This document shows positions 17,080-25,202 of a stretch of 54,273 nt of DNA, in pieces (positions within the stretch are counted from its first letter, which is position 1; each line of letters starts with the position of its first letter). Under the pieces are notes generated by a model. That model ran no database searches and was not told the origin of the DNA. It saw only the letters and a list, made by a program, of their open reading frames with translations. Origin of the DNA: an uncultured Collinsella sp. (GTDB lineage: Bacteria > Actinomycetota > Coriobacteriia > Coriobacteriales > Coriobacteriaceae); the NCBI GenBank assembly GCA_902494935.1, contig CABUVH010000002.1:1-54273 (forward strand). Reading direction: 5' to 3'. The translations under genes were made by a program, and so were the position numbers.

Positions 17080-17110
17080 AGTGAAAACCCTACAACGATT
17101 GTAGAGTCAA
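17080..17110 (-). promoter_or_regulatory. MerR-type promoter of the MATE gene
   Basis: On the minus strand, TTGACT (17110-17105) and TTCACT (17085-17080) are 19 bp apart. The spacer holds a perfect dyad CTACAATCGTTGTAG at 17090-17104. The long 19-bp spacer with a central dyad is the signature of promoters activated by MerR-family drug sensors such as BmrR. Confidence 0.7.
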
Positions 17111-17230
17111 GGTTTGTGTTGACGACGGGGCGAAAAAAGTCGCGCTCGCGTTCATTTCCAATTGAATACAGAGATGCACCTTGCGAGCTTAGCGCCTGCA
17201 CTAGCCTTGCAGAAATCGATTTAGGAGTAC

Positions 17231-17260
17231 TTGACACCGCCGCACGGCGCGCCATAATAC
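17231..17260 (+). promoter_or_regulatory. Promoter of the heterodimeric ABC exporter
   Basis: TTGACA at 17231-17236 and TAATAC at 17255-17260 are 18 bp apart, and the spacer is a GC dyad (CCGCCG, CGGCG). It lies 40 bp before the GTG start. Confidence 0.65.
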
Positions 17261-17299
17261 GTGGGTTTGCGAACAACGTTTGATGGGGGATGAACCTGC

Positions 17300-19129
17300 G
17301 TGCGCAATCTCAAGATTTTGTTTTCCTATCTGGGGGCATACCGCCGCGATGCCATGCTCGGCGTGCTCTTTGTGACGGCCGAGACGGCGCTCGAGCTGTT
17401 TATCCCGGTCATCATGGCAAATATCATCGATGTGGGCGTGCCCGCGGGCGACATCAACTACATGCTGTTGCAGGGCGCGTATATGCTGGTATGCGCCGCA
17501 TGTTCGCTGGTACTTGGCTTGGGCTATGCACGCACGTCTGCTCGCGTCGCCTCGGGGCTGGGCGCTAACCTACGCGAGGCCGAGTACCGCAAGATCCAGA
17601 CGCTCGCTTTTGGCAATCTGGACAACTACGACGCCAGCTCGCTCGTCACGCGCATGACCACCGACATCACCGTCATCCAAAATGCCATCGGCAATGGCTT
17701 TCGCCCCATGGTGCGCGGCCCCGTGACGCTCATCGTCGGCTTGGTCTATGCGCTGGTGCTGTCGCGTCCGCTCGCCACCGTTTTCGCGATCATCCTGCCG
17801 GTGCTGGCGATCGTGCTGGGCGTTATCACCTATCGCGTCAGTCCGCTCTACCGCCAGCTGCAGACCTCGATGGACCATCTCAACGGTGTGGTGCAGGAGG
17901 ACCTTACTGCCGTGCGCGCCGTGAAGGCTTACGTGCGCGCCGAGCACGAGTGCGACAAGTTCGACACCGTCAATACCGAGCTCGCCGGCACGGCGACCAA
18001 GACCTTCGGCACCGCCGTGCTCAATCTGCCGGTGTTCCAACTCTCGATGTATGTTGCCGCGCTCTCGATCCTGTGGATTGGCGGCCGCATGATCATCGAA
18101 GGTCGCTTGGGCGTGGGCTCGCTTACGGGCTTTATGAGCTACGTGCTGCTGATCATGAATTCGCTCATGATGATTTCCAACGTGTTTTTGCTGCTCACGC
18201 GCGCTCTTACGAGTGTGGGCCGTATCGCCGAGGTGCTCGACGAGGAACCCTTTATCGCCAACCCTGCGGGAGACCTCGCGACTGCGGCGCCAGCGGACGG
18301 CAGTATCGAGTTTCGCGACGTTTCCTTTAAATACCGCGCGGATGCAGCCGAGGATGTGCTCGAGCATATCGACCTTCGCATCGAGAGCGGCTCGACGGTG
18401 GGCATCCTCGGCGGCACGGGCTCGGGCAAGAGCTCGCTTGTGCAGCTGATTGCGCGCCTGTACGACGCCACCGAAGGCGCCGTGCTTGTGGGCGGACGCG
18501 ACGTGCGCGACTACGACCTGGCTACCTTGCGCGACGCGGTGGGCATTGTGCTGCAAAAGAATGTGCTGTTCACGGGTACCGTGCGCGAGAACCTGCAGTG
18601 GGGCAATCCGCAGGCGTCGGACGATGAGCTCCTCGCGGCTTGCCGCGCGGCGTGCGTGGACGAGTTCCTCGATCGCATCGGCGGGCTGGACGGCGAGTTG
18701 GGCCAAGGCGGCGCCGGTGTCTCGGGTGGCCAGAAGCAACGCCTGTGCATCGCGCGCACGCTGCTCAAGCATCCGCGCGTGCTCATTTTTGATGACTCCA
18801 CCAGCGCGGTCGATATGGCGACCGACGCAAAGATTCGCGAGCACATCGCTCGGATTCCCGATGCGACCGTGCTCATCATCGCCCAGCGCATCGCGAGTGT
18901 CATGGATGCCGATCGTATTGTGGTGCTGGACGACGGTCGTGTCCACGGCGTGGGCACGCACGAGGAACTGCTGGCGGGCGACAACATATACCAGGAGATT
19001 TACGCCTCGCAGATGGAGTGTGCGGGGAACGCGTGCACCGGCGACGGCAGCGATGATGACTGCGCGAAGGATCCGTTTTCCTCCGTCGTATGCGGATCAC
19101 CCTTGGAAGGGGGTGAGCGCCATGCCTAA
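17300..19129 (+). CDS. ABC exporter half-transporter A, degenerate ATP site
   Basis: The 609-residue protein has a six-helix exporter membrane domain (1-310) and an ATPase domain: Walker A GGTGSGKSS near 373-381, signature VSGGQKQRL near 474, Walker B VLIFDDSTSAVD near 494-505. The catalytic glutamate after Walker B is aspartate, and the H-loop histidine is glutamine (IIAQRIAS). These are the usual marks of the degenerate partner in heterodimeric exporters of the TM287/288 or BmrCD type. It starts with GTG behind GGGGGA. Its stop overlaps the partner gene start by 8 bp. The last 20 codons contain a copy of a short palindromic repeat (19069-19099). Confidence 0.93.
   Translation: MRNLKILFSYLGAYRRDAMLGVLFVTAETALELFIPVIMANIIDVGVPAGDINYMLLQGAYMLVCAACSLVLGLGYARTSARVASGLGANLREAEYRKIQTLAFGNLDNYDASSLVTRMTTDITVIQNAIGNGFRPMVRGPVTLIVGLVYALVLSRPLATVFAIILPVLAIVLGVITYRVSPLYRQLQTSMDHLNGVVQEDLTAVRAVKAYVRAEHECDKFDTVNTELAGTATKTFGTAVLNLPVFQLSMYVAALSILWIGGRMIIEGRLGVGSLTGFMSYVLLIMNSLMMISNVFLLLTRALTSVGRIAEVLDEEPFIANPAGDLATAAPADGSIEFRDVSFKYRADAAEDVLEHIDLRIESGSTVGILGGTGSGKSSLVQLIARLYDATEGAVLVGGRDVRDYDLATLRDAVGIVLQKNVLFTGTVRENLQWGNPQASDDELLAACRAACVDEFLDRIGGLDGELGQGGAGVSGGQKQRLCIARTLLKHPRVLIFDDSTSAVDMATDAKIREHIARIPDATVLIIAQRIASVMDADRIVVLDDGRVHGVGTHEELLAGDNIYQEIYASQMECAGNACTGDGSDDDCAKDPFSSVVCGSPLEGGERHA
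19069..19099. repeat. TGATCCGTT palindromic repeat, copy 2, inside coding sequence
   Basis: This 31-bp stretch resembles the reverse complement of 13125-13155, sharing GATCCGTTTTCCTCCGTC and CGGATCA. It encodes part of the poorly conserved C-terminal tail of ABC half A, after the ATPase domain ends, so insertion there would be tolerated. Confidence 0.55.
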
Positions 19130-21020
19130 GACCGCAGCCCAAGCACGCCCGGCCGACCTCAAGCGCACGGTGCGCCGCCTGCTCTCCTACATGGGGCATG
19201 CCAAGTTCTCGCTGCTCGCAGTGGGTGTGCTCGCCTCCGTCGCCGCCATCGCAAGCCTCGCCGGCACCTACATGGTGCGCCCCATCGTTAACGGTTTGGC
19301 CACGGGCGGGGAGGAACTGCTCGCCAAGCAGGTCATCCTGACGGCAATCATCTACGCCGCGGGCGTGCTCTCGGCCCTGGGCTACTCGCAGATTATGGTG
19401 CGCGCGGCCCAGCGCGTGGTGTCCGATATCCGCCGCGACCTGTTCGCGCACATCCAGACGCTGCCGCTCAGTTATTTTGACAGCACGCGCTCGGGCGACA
19501 TCATGAGCTTTTTCACCAACGACGTCGACACCGTCTCCGAGGCGCTCAACAACAGCTTTGCCAACGTGATTCAGGCCGCCATTCAGGTTGTGGGCACCAC
19601 GGCCATGCTCATCATCCTTAACTGGCAGCTCACGATTATCACACTCGTGTGCGATACGGCCATTGTGCTGTGCGCGCGCTACTCGGGCGCGCGCTCTAAG
19701 CGCTTCTTTGCCGCCCAGCAGGCATCGCTTGGCGACCTGGACGGATATATCGAAGAGATGGTCTCGGGCCAAAAGGTCATCAAGGTCTTTAATCACGAGC
19801 AGGCCAACGTGGCTGGTTTTGACGTGCGCAACCAAGAACTGCGCCGCACCGGTGGCGCCGCGCAGGCCTACGCCAACTCCATGGTGCCCATGACCGTGGT
19901 GATCGGCTATGCCAACTACGCCATCGTCGCCGTGGCGGGCGGCATTCTCTGCATCAAGGGACTCGCCGACGTAGGTGCGCTCGCAAGCTACCTGGTCTTT
20001 GTACGCCAGGCCGCCATGCCCATCAACCAGTTTACGCAGCTGGGCAACTTCTTGCTCAATGCGTTGGCCGGCACCGAGCGCTTGTTTGCCGCCATGGATC
20101 TTAAGCCCGAGGTGGACGAGGGCTGCGTGGAGCTGGTGCAGACGGGCGACGCCGCGTGGGCATGGAAGATTCCCGAGGGACAGGGCGTGGGCGCGTACGG
20201 GCACCTGCATGATGTGGCCGCCGTTGATGAGTCGGGCCGCGCGGTGTCTGCCGACGGTACGGAGCTCACGTGCGGCTTGGTCCCGCTTGCCGGCGACGTG
20301 CGCTTCCATGCCGTGGACTTTTCCTACGTGCCGGGCACCCGCGTGCTCACGGACCTCAACCTGTTTGCCAAGCCGGGGCAAAAGATCGCGTTTGTGGGCT
20401 CGACGGGCGCCGGAAAGACGACCATCACCAACCTCATCAACCGTTTCTACGAGGTCGATGACGGCGAGATCACGTACGACGGCATCGACGTCAAGCACAT
20501 TGCCAAGGCCAGCCTGCGCGGGTCACTGGGCATTGTGCTACAGGACACACACCTGTTTAGCGGCACCATTGCGCAGAACATCCGCTTTGGCAAGCTCGAT
20601 GCGACCGACGAGGAGGTGCGCGCCGCCGCCGAGGCCGCCTGCGCGGATTCGTTTATCCGCCGCCTGCCTAGAGGGTACGACACGCCGGTCACGGCCGATG
20701 GCGCCAACCTGTCGCAGGGTCAGCGCCAGCTGCTCGCCATCGCACGCGTTGCCGTTGCCGACCCGCCGGTGCTCATCTTGGACGAGGCCACGAGCTCCAT
20801 CGACACGCGTACCGAAAAGCTCATCGAGCGCGGTATGGACCGCATCATGCGCGGACGCACCACGTTTATGATCGCGCACCGCCTGTCTACCGTCCGCGAC
20901 GCCGACGCCATCATGGTCCTCGAACACGGCCGCATCATCGAGCGCGGCACGCACGAAGAGCTGCTTGCCCAGCATGGCGAGTACTGGCAGCTGGCGCATG
21001 GCTTAAAAGAGTTGGATTAA
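19122..21020 (+). CDS. ABC exporter half-transporter B, canonical ATP site
   Basis: The 632-residue protein has a six-helix membrane domain and an intact ATPase: Walker A GSTGAGKTT near 425, signature LSQGQRQLL near 530, LILDEATSSID near 552, and histidine in IAHRLST near 584. It supplies the catalytic residues missing from half A. An insert of roughly 55 residues (about 335-390, rich in Ala, Gly, Asp) separates the membrane and ATPase domains and is not usual. Start ATG 19122 has GGAAGGGGGTGAG upstream and overlaps the stop of half A, which implies translational coupling. Substrate unknown; lipid, peptide or drug export are typical. Confidence 0.94.
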   Translation: MPKTAAQARPADLKRTVRRLLSYMGHAKFSLLAVGVLASVAAIASLAGTYMVRPIVNGLATGGEELLAKQVILTAIIYAAGVLSALGYSQIMVRAAQRVVSDIRRDLFAHIQTLPLSYFDSTRSGDIMSFFTNDVDTVSEALNNSFANVIQAAIQVVGTTAMLIILNWQLTIITLVCDTAIVLCARYSGARSKRFFAAQQASLGDLDGYIEEMVSGQKVIKVFNHEQANVAGFDVRNQELRRTGGAAQAYANSMVPMTVVIGYANYAIVAVAGGILCIKGLADVGALASYLVFVRQAAMPINQFTQLGNFLLNALAGTERLFAAMDLKPEVDEGCVELVQTGDAAWAWKIPEGQGVGAYGHLHDVAAVDESGRAVSADGTELTCGLVPLAGDVRFHAVDFSYVPGTRVLTDLNLFAKPGQKIAFVGSTGAGKTTITNLINRFYEVDDGEITYDGIDVKHIAKASLRGSLGIVLQDTHLFSGTIAQNIRFGKLDATDEEVRAAAEAACADSFIRRLPRGYDTPVTADGANLSQGQRQLLAIARVAVADPPVLILDEATSSIDTRTEKLIERGMDRIMRGRTTFMIAHRLSTVRDADAIMVLEHGRIIERGTHEELLAQHGEYWQLAHGLKELD

Positions 21021-21071
21021 CCCGGTCGAGCACGATGCTTTGGCCTTTCCGTGCCCCTCACCTCGTCTCAA

Positions 21072-21132
21072 ACCATCACAACATTCGACGCTTTTTGCCA
21101 AAATCGGGAAAAGCATCGAATGTTGTGATGGT
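21072..21132. repeat. 61-bp hairpin family A, copy A1
   Basis: ACCATCACAACATTCGA (21072-21088) is a perfect 17-bp complement of 21116-21132; after one mismatch the stem continues with GCTTTT/AAAAGC. It lies 51 bp after the ABC stop and 103 bp before the nuclease-like gene. Confidence 0.92.
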
Positions 21133-21235
21133 ATTTCTGCCACTCGATCGGGTGGAATCGCTTTCTTGCGCACGAAGGTGTGCGGACCCGTGGGCAGGGG
21201 AATAAGGTTGGTTATTCGACTCCATTGGAGGGCTC

Positions 21236-22273
21236 ATGGACCTGCCGATCGTCCTGTCCCATAAGACTGCCTGGCTGTACCACAACGTGGCGCGCCCGTC
21301 CGAGCCGCTCTCGCGAGCAAGCAGCCTATACGATGAGGACTCACTTGCTAACGAGGCGGAGCCGACTGCGGGCCTTCCCAAATTGGGACTCGATGCCAAG
21401 GGGCTGAGGGCTTCAACGGCAGTTGGGATCGTTACCGACTATTTGGTTTCGCTCGGTATTCCACGAGAAGAGCTCGATCATATCGACACGCTCGTCAACT
21501 TCGATTTTGAGCGCTCGACGCCGGCTGGATTTAGGTGCCACGTGTTTGGAGCGCCGATACCTCCGGGCCATCTTATCGAGGTGGCAGAGGGCCTTCTGGT
21601 GGTTGATGAGGCCATGTGCTTTGTCCAGGCGGGTTCGTGGATGAGCGAGCCCGAGCAGCTGGAATATGGCTACGAAATCTGTGCCCGCTACCATTTGAAT
21701 CATCTGTCGACAGGCGATTATATCGAGATGGGGCAGAGGTATACCGTTGCCGACTTGATTGCCTATTGCAATGAGAACCGATCTCGTCAGGGGGCTATAC
21801 GCGCGGCCGCCGTGCTCAAACGCGTGCACGATGGCGCGCGGTCGCCCATGGAGACGGCCACCGCAATCATGGTCGTAGCAAAACGTTCCCAGGGAGGGCT
21901 GGGATACGCCAAGATTGAGCTCAACCATCGGGTCGATGTTCCCAACGAGTTCAAGTATCTCGCAAAGGCCGGGTATTTCGAGATCGACGTATATGCGCCT
22001 GCGAGCGGTACGGGGATTGAATACAACGGCTCGGACCATCTTGATAAACAGCGCAGCGCTTCGGATGCGGAGCGTATGACCGTGCTGAGCGCGCTGGGCT
22101 TTAGGATGATCGTCCTCACCGGGACTCAGTTTGCCCATCAGCTGCAATTGCACCGGGCGATGAATGCCATCGCGCTCGCTATGGGCCTCAAGTGCGACCG
22201 AAGCGAAGCGTTCCAGAAACGTCAAAACGACCTGCGAGAATTCGTGATTCGACACTGGGACGGCGGCCTTTAG
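21236..22273 (+). CDS. DUF559/Vsr-like putative nuclease of a hairpin-framed cassette (paralogue A)
   Basis: This 345-residue protein is not a family I can name with certainty. The N-terminal two thirds are unfamiliar (SHKTAWL near 8-14, DFERSTPAGFRCHVFG, LEYGYEICARYH). SPMETA at 203-208 is followed by a C-terminal segment with the order of a PD-(D/E)xK fold: D251, then GIEYNG with E262, then DAERMTVLSALGFRMIVLTGTQF. This resembles actinobacterial DUF559 and Vsr-type endonucleases, although the lysine of the ExK is asparagine here. The paralogue at 37202-38209 is clearly homologous along its length. GGAGGG precedes ATG 21236. Identical hairpins flank the gene 103 bp before and 38 bp after. 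Function is inference: DNA cleavage in element mobility or defence. Confidence 0.72.
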   Translation: MDLPIVLSHKTAWLYHNVARPSEPLSRASSLYDEDSLANEAEPTAGLPKLGLDAKGLRASTAVGIVTDYLVSLGIPREELDHIDTLVNFDFERSTPAGFRCHVFGAPIPPGHLIEVAEGLLVVDEAMCFVQAGSWMSEPEQLEYGYEICARYHLNHLSTGDYIEMGQRYTVADLIAYCNENRSRQGAIRAAAVLKRVHDGARSPMETATAIMVVAKRSQGGLGYAKIELNHRVDVPNEFKYLAKAGYFEIDVYAPASGTGIEYNGSDHLDKQRSASDAERMTVLSALGFRMIVLTGTQFAHQLQLHRAMNAIALAMGLKCDRSEAFQKRQNDLREFVIRHWDGGL

Positions 22274-22311
22274 GGGTGCTTTGGTCCTTCTACGGGCGCT
22301 GCGGCAGGCAA

Positions 22312-22372
22312 ACCATCACAACATTCGACGTTTTTTGCCAAAAACGGGAAAAGCATCGAATGTTGTGATGGT
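22312..22372. repeat. 61-bp hairpin family A, copy A2
   Basis: Same length and orientation as A1, with the same perfect 17-bp arms (22312-22328 and 22356-22372); the loop differs at only a few bases. It lies 38 bp after the nuclease-like gene. Confidence 0.92.
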
Positions 22373-22504
22373 CTGTGCTGAGGATGGGCTTGGAAAGTCC
22401 GTTTTGCTCGAAGCGACCTGTCCTGTCGTACGGGTGTCGGCATGAATCTCTCGTGGGGTATTATGTTTTCCGAAGAATAAAACGCCGCATGAGGGGAGGG
22501 CTGC

Positions 22505-23560
22505 GTGGACGGACGCGTGCAACATGACGGCTTTGGTCGCGATATCAACTACCTGCGCATTGCCGTTACCGACAAGTGCAATTTCCGCTGCATTTACTGC
22601 ATGCCGGCCGATGGCGTGGCGCCCCGTGCGCACGACGAGCTGCTCAGTGCCGAGGAAATCGCCCGCTTTGTGCGCTTGGTAGCGGGGGAGGGCATTCGCC
22701 GCGTACGCCTGACGGGCGGCGAGCCGCTGGTCAGCCGCCGTATCATCCCGCTCATTCGCGACATCCGCGCGATTCCGCAGATCGAGGACATCTCGCTCAC
22801 CACCAATGGCGCCCTACTGCCCAAGCTGGCGCCGCAGCTCAAAGATGCCGGGCTTAACCGCGTCAACATCTCGCTCGACACGCTCGACCCTACGCTCTTT
22901 GGAAAGATCACGCGCCTGGGCCGACTCGAGCAGACCATGGCTGGCATCGACGAAGCGCTGGCTTGGGGCTTTGAGCCCGTTAAGGTCAACTGCGTTGTGG
23001 TGCGCCGGCTCAACCAGGATGTGGCGGCCCTTGCACGATTGACCGTCGACCGCCCCATCCACCTGCGCTTTATCGAATACATGCCCATCGGCGACGAGCA
23101 CACGAGCTCGCATTGCGCTGTGGATCCGCATGCGCCCGCGCTTAATCCCGAGCTGTGGGACGCGAGCGATACCGTGCCGAGCGACGAGCTGCGGGCGCGC
23201 ATCAATGCCGGGGCCGCCGCGACGGGACTGGGCGAGCTCGAGCCGCTCGACATCAACGACGCTCCTGCCGGCGCGGGCCCTGCGCGCTATTGGCACTTTC
23301 CGGGCGCGGCGGGAACGGTCGGCTTTATTAGCGCCATGTCCAATCATTTTTGCGCGAGCTGCAACCGTCTGCGCCTGACGGCCGATGGCAACGTGCGTCC
23401 GTGCCTGTTCAGCGATGCCGAGTATTCGGTGCGTGAGGCGCTGCGCCGTGGTGATGATATGCAGGTACTTTCGATTTGGCGCGATGCCGTGGCCCACAAA
23501 CCGCAGGAACACGCGATAATTGAGGGCACGCAACGATTTATGTCCCAAATCGGAGGATGA
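22505..23560 (+). CDS. moaA: GTP 3',8-cyclase MoaA
   Basis: The 351-residue radical-SAM enzyme carries the N-terminal cluster CNFRCIYC (C25, C29, C32), the TGGEPL motif, the C-terminal second cluster region (FCASCNRLRLTADGNVRPCLF) and the terminal Gly-Gly needed for activity. It converts GTP to the cyclic precursor of molybdopterin with MoaC. The start is GTG 22505 behind GGGGAGGG. An insert of about 20 residues (near 200-225, around SSHCAVDPHAPALNP) is longer than in typical MoaA. The moaC-mobB gene begins 4 bp after its stop, so the two are one operon. Confidence 0.95.
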   Translation: MDGRVQHDGFGRDINYLRIAVTDKCNFRCIYCMPADGVAPRAHDELLSAEEIARFVRLVAGEGIRRVRLTGGEPLVSRRIIPLIRDIRAIPQIEDISLTTNGALLPKLAPQLKDAGLNRVNISLDTLDPTLFGKITRLGRLEQTMAGIDEALAWGFEPVKVNCVVVRRLNQDVAALARLTVDRPIHLRFIEYMPIGDEHTSSHCAVDPHAPALNPELWDASDTVPSDELRARINAGAAATGLGELEPLDINDAPAGAGPARYWHFPGAAGTVGFISAMSNHFCASCNRLRLTADGNVRPCLFSDAEYSVREALRRGDDMQVLSIWRDAVAHKPQEHAIIEGTQRFMSQIGG

Positions 23561-23564
23561 TCAT

Positions 23565-24872
23565 ATGGCCAAGAGCAGGTACGCCGATGCCACCAAGGCC
23601 GCTCGCAGGGCCGCGATGTCTGCCCACAAAGTCACGGCTGCGGCGAATGCTGGCAACGCCGACGCGTCCGCACGGCCGACTGCCAGTGCTGCCGCCGAGC
23701 CCGCCCGCGACGCCCGTCGCGACGAGCTGACGCACGTGGACGCCAAGGGCGAGGTTCGCATGGTCGACGTGTCCGACAAGGCCGAGACCCATCGCATTGC
23801 TATTGCCGAGGGCACCATCCTCATGCACCCCGAGACGCAGGCTATGGTGCTGCAGGACCGCGCCAAAAAGGGCGATGTGCTCGCCTGTGCGCGTGTGGCG
23901 GGCATCATGGCCATCAAACGCACGAGCGATATCATCCCCATGTGCCATCCGCTGCTCATTACCAAGAGCAAGTGCGACATTGCACCCATCGCTCCGGCGG
24001 GGACGCCTGTCGATGACGTGCCCGAGGGCTGGGCGCCGGCGCGCGCGGACGGGCAGGTTGGCTTTCATGTACTGGTTACGGCCGGCGTGACGGGCAAGAC
24101 GGGTATCGAGATGGAGGCCCTGACCGGCGCGAGCGCTGCGTGCCTAACGATTTACGACATGTGCAAGGCGGTCGATCGCGGCATGGAGATCGTCGACGTT
24201 CGTCTGCTGCACAAGGAAGGTGGTCGCTCGGGTGTGTGGGATCGTGCCGAACGTCAAGCTGCTGCTGCCGAGGCCGCCGCTACTGATGGCACCGTGCCCG
24301 CGAGCGCATCCGCCCCGGCCGTGCCCGCAGCTCCCACCCCGGCCGCCCCAGCAATCGCGTTTATCGGTTACCAGAACTCGGGCAAGACCACACTTGTCGA
24401 GAAGGTCATTGCTGAGCTTACCCGCCGTGGCCTGCGCGTGGGCTCGCTCAAGCATCATGGACATCACGGCTTTGATATCGACGTGCCCGCCAAGGATACC
24501 TGGCGCCATCACCAGGCGGGATCCAAGCACGTGGGTCTCATTTGCGCCACGCGCTGGGCGGAGTACGCCGACACGCGCGAGGAGGACGAGATGCCCGCGC
24601 GCGAGCTGCTGTCGCGCTACAGCGATGTCGACGTGGTAATCATCGAGGGCTACAAGACCGAGGGCTTCGACAATATCGTGGTCGCGCGTTCCGGCGTCGA
24701 CCGTCTGCGTGGCAAGAGCTCGCTCGATCTGGTCGACGGCCGCACACTGGCCCTAGCCTGCAACGAGGCCCTGGCACGCCAGGCTTTTGACGCCGGCTTT
24801 GCGACCCGAGCCATCAACATCAACGACGCCCGAGCCATCTGCGACCTGATCCAAGACCACCTTCAGGCTTGA
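23565..24872 (+). CDS. MoaC-MobB fusion for molybdenum cofactor synthesis
   Basis: The 435-residue protein joins two enzymes normally encoded separately. Residues 1-52 are an Ala-rich extension. Residues about 54-226 are MoaC (VDVSDKAETHR, IPMCHPLLIT, EMEALTGASAACLTIYDMCK, KEGGRSG), which makes cyclic pyranopterin phosphate. Residues 227-262 are an Ala/Pro linker. Residues 263-435 are MobB, with Walker A GYQNSGKT at 268-275 and VIIEGYKTEG, a GTP-binding helper of guanine dinucleotide attachment. GGAGGATGATC precedes ATG 23565. MoaA is immediately upstream. No moaB, moeA or mobA is in the window, so the rest of the pathway must be elsewhere. Confidence 0.93.
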   Translation: MAKSRYADATKAARRAAMSAHKVTAAANAGNADASARPTASAAAEPARDARRDELTHVDAKGEVRMVDVSDKAETHRIAIAEGTILMHPETQAMVLQDRAKKGDVLACARVAGIMAIKRTSDIIPMCHPLLITKSKCDIAPIAPAGTPVDDVPEGWAPARADGQVGFHVLVTAGVTGKTGIEMEALTGASAACLTIYDMCKAVDRGMEIVDVRLLHKEGGRSGVWDRAERQAAAAEAAATDGTVPASASAPAVPAAPTPAAPAIAFIGYQNSGKTTLVEKVIAELTRRGLRVGSLKHHGHHGFDIDVPAKDTWRHHQAGSKHVGLICATRWAEYADTREEDEMPARELLSRYSDVDVVIIEGYKTEGFDNIVVARSGVDRLRGKSSLDLVDGRTLALACNEALARQAFDAGFATRAININDARAICDLIQDHLQA

Positions 24873-24879
24873 CGCTGCG

Positions 24880-24977
24880 CCGGCCCCAAGCACCCCATCT
24901 CGCCCCTCAAGCCGTCGCTCGCGTACCAAAGTACGCATCGCTCCTCTTTCGGGGCGACCTGGGGCACTTGGAACCGG
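24880..24977. repeat. Imperfect 27-bp inverted repeat after moaC-mobB
   Basis: Arms 24880-24906 and 24951-24977 match at 21 of 27 positions (CCGG, CCAAG, CCCCA, TCGCCCC blocks). The loop holds a smaller GCGTAC/GTACGC hairpin at 24921-24936. It is the main content of the 330-bp gap before the MFS gene and may terminate the operon. Confidence 0.5.
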
Positions 24978-25002
24978 CTCGCTGCGCTGCCATATCATTG
25001 GG

Positions 25003-25030
25003 CCACCACAGGCAGGCACCTTTGTGGTGG
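25003..25030. repeat. CCACAAAGG-type palindrome, copy 2 (degenerate)
   Basis: CCACCACA and TTTGTGGTGG frame GGCAGGCACC; the left arm lost the AAGGGGA part. It is followed by a T-rich TTTTTGCTTT, so it may act as a terminator. Confidence 0.6.
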
Positions 25031-25202
25031 TTTTTGCTTTGGTAGATGTTTGGGACATGCCTTAAAATCTACCGAGAAGTTCATCCGGGCGAAGACGGAG
25101 AGAAGGGGCCCGATGCGTCCTTAACGTGGCATACGGAAAGATTGAGTCGATGGTCGGCGGTCAATGCCCGCGGCCCGTATTCGTATGCAACAAGGAGCGC
25201 CC

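Noticed and set aside
17300..19129. Decayed ABC gene because of the missing Walker B glutamate and H-loop histidine
   Set aside because: These changes are the normal state of the degenerate half in heterodimeric exporters, and the canonical partner is encoded next.
21072..22372. CRISPR-like repeat pair
   Set aside because: Repeats are 1.2 kb apart with a gene between them, are themselves long hairpins, and there are no spacers or cas genes.
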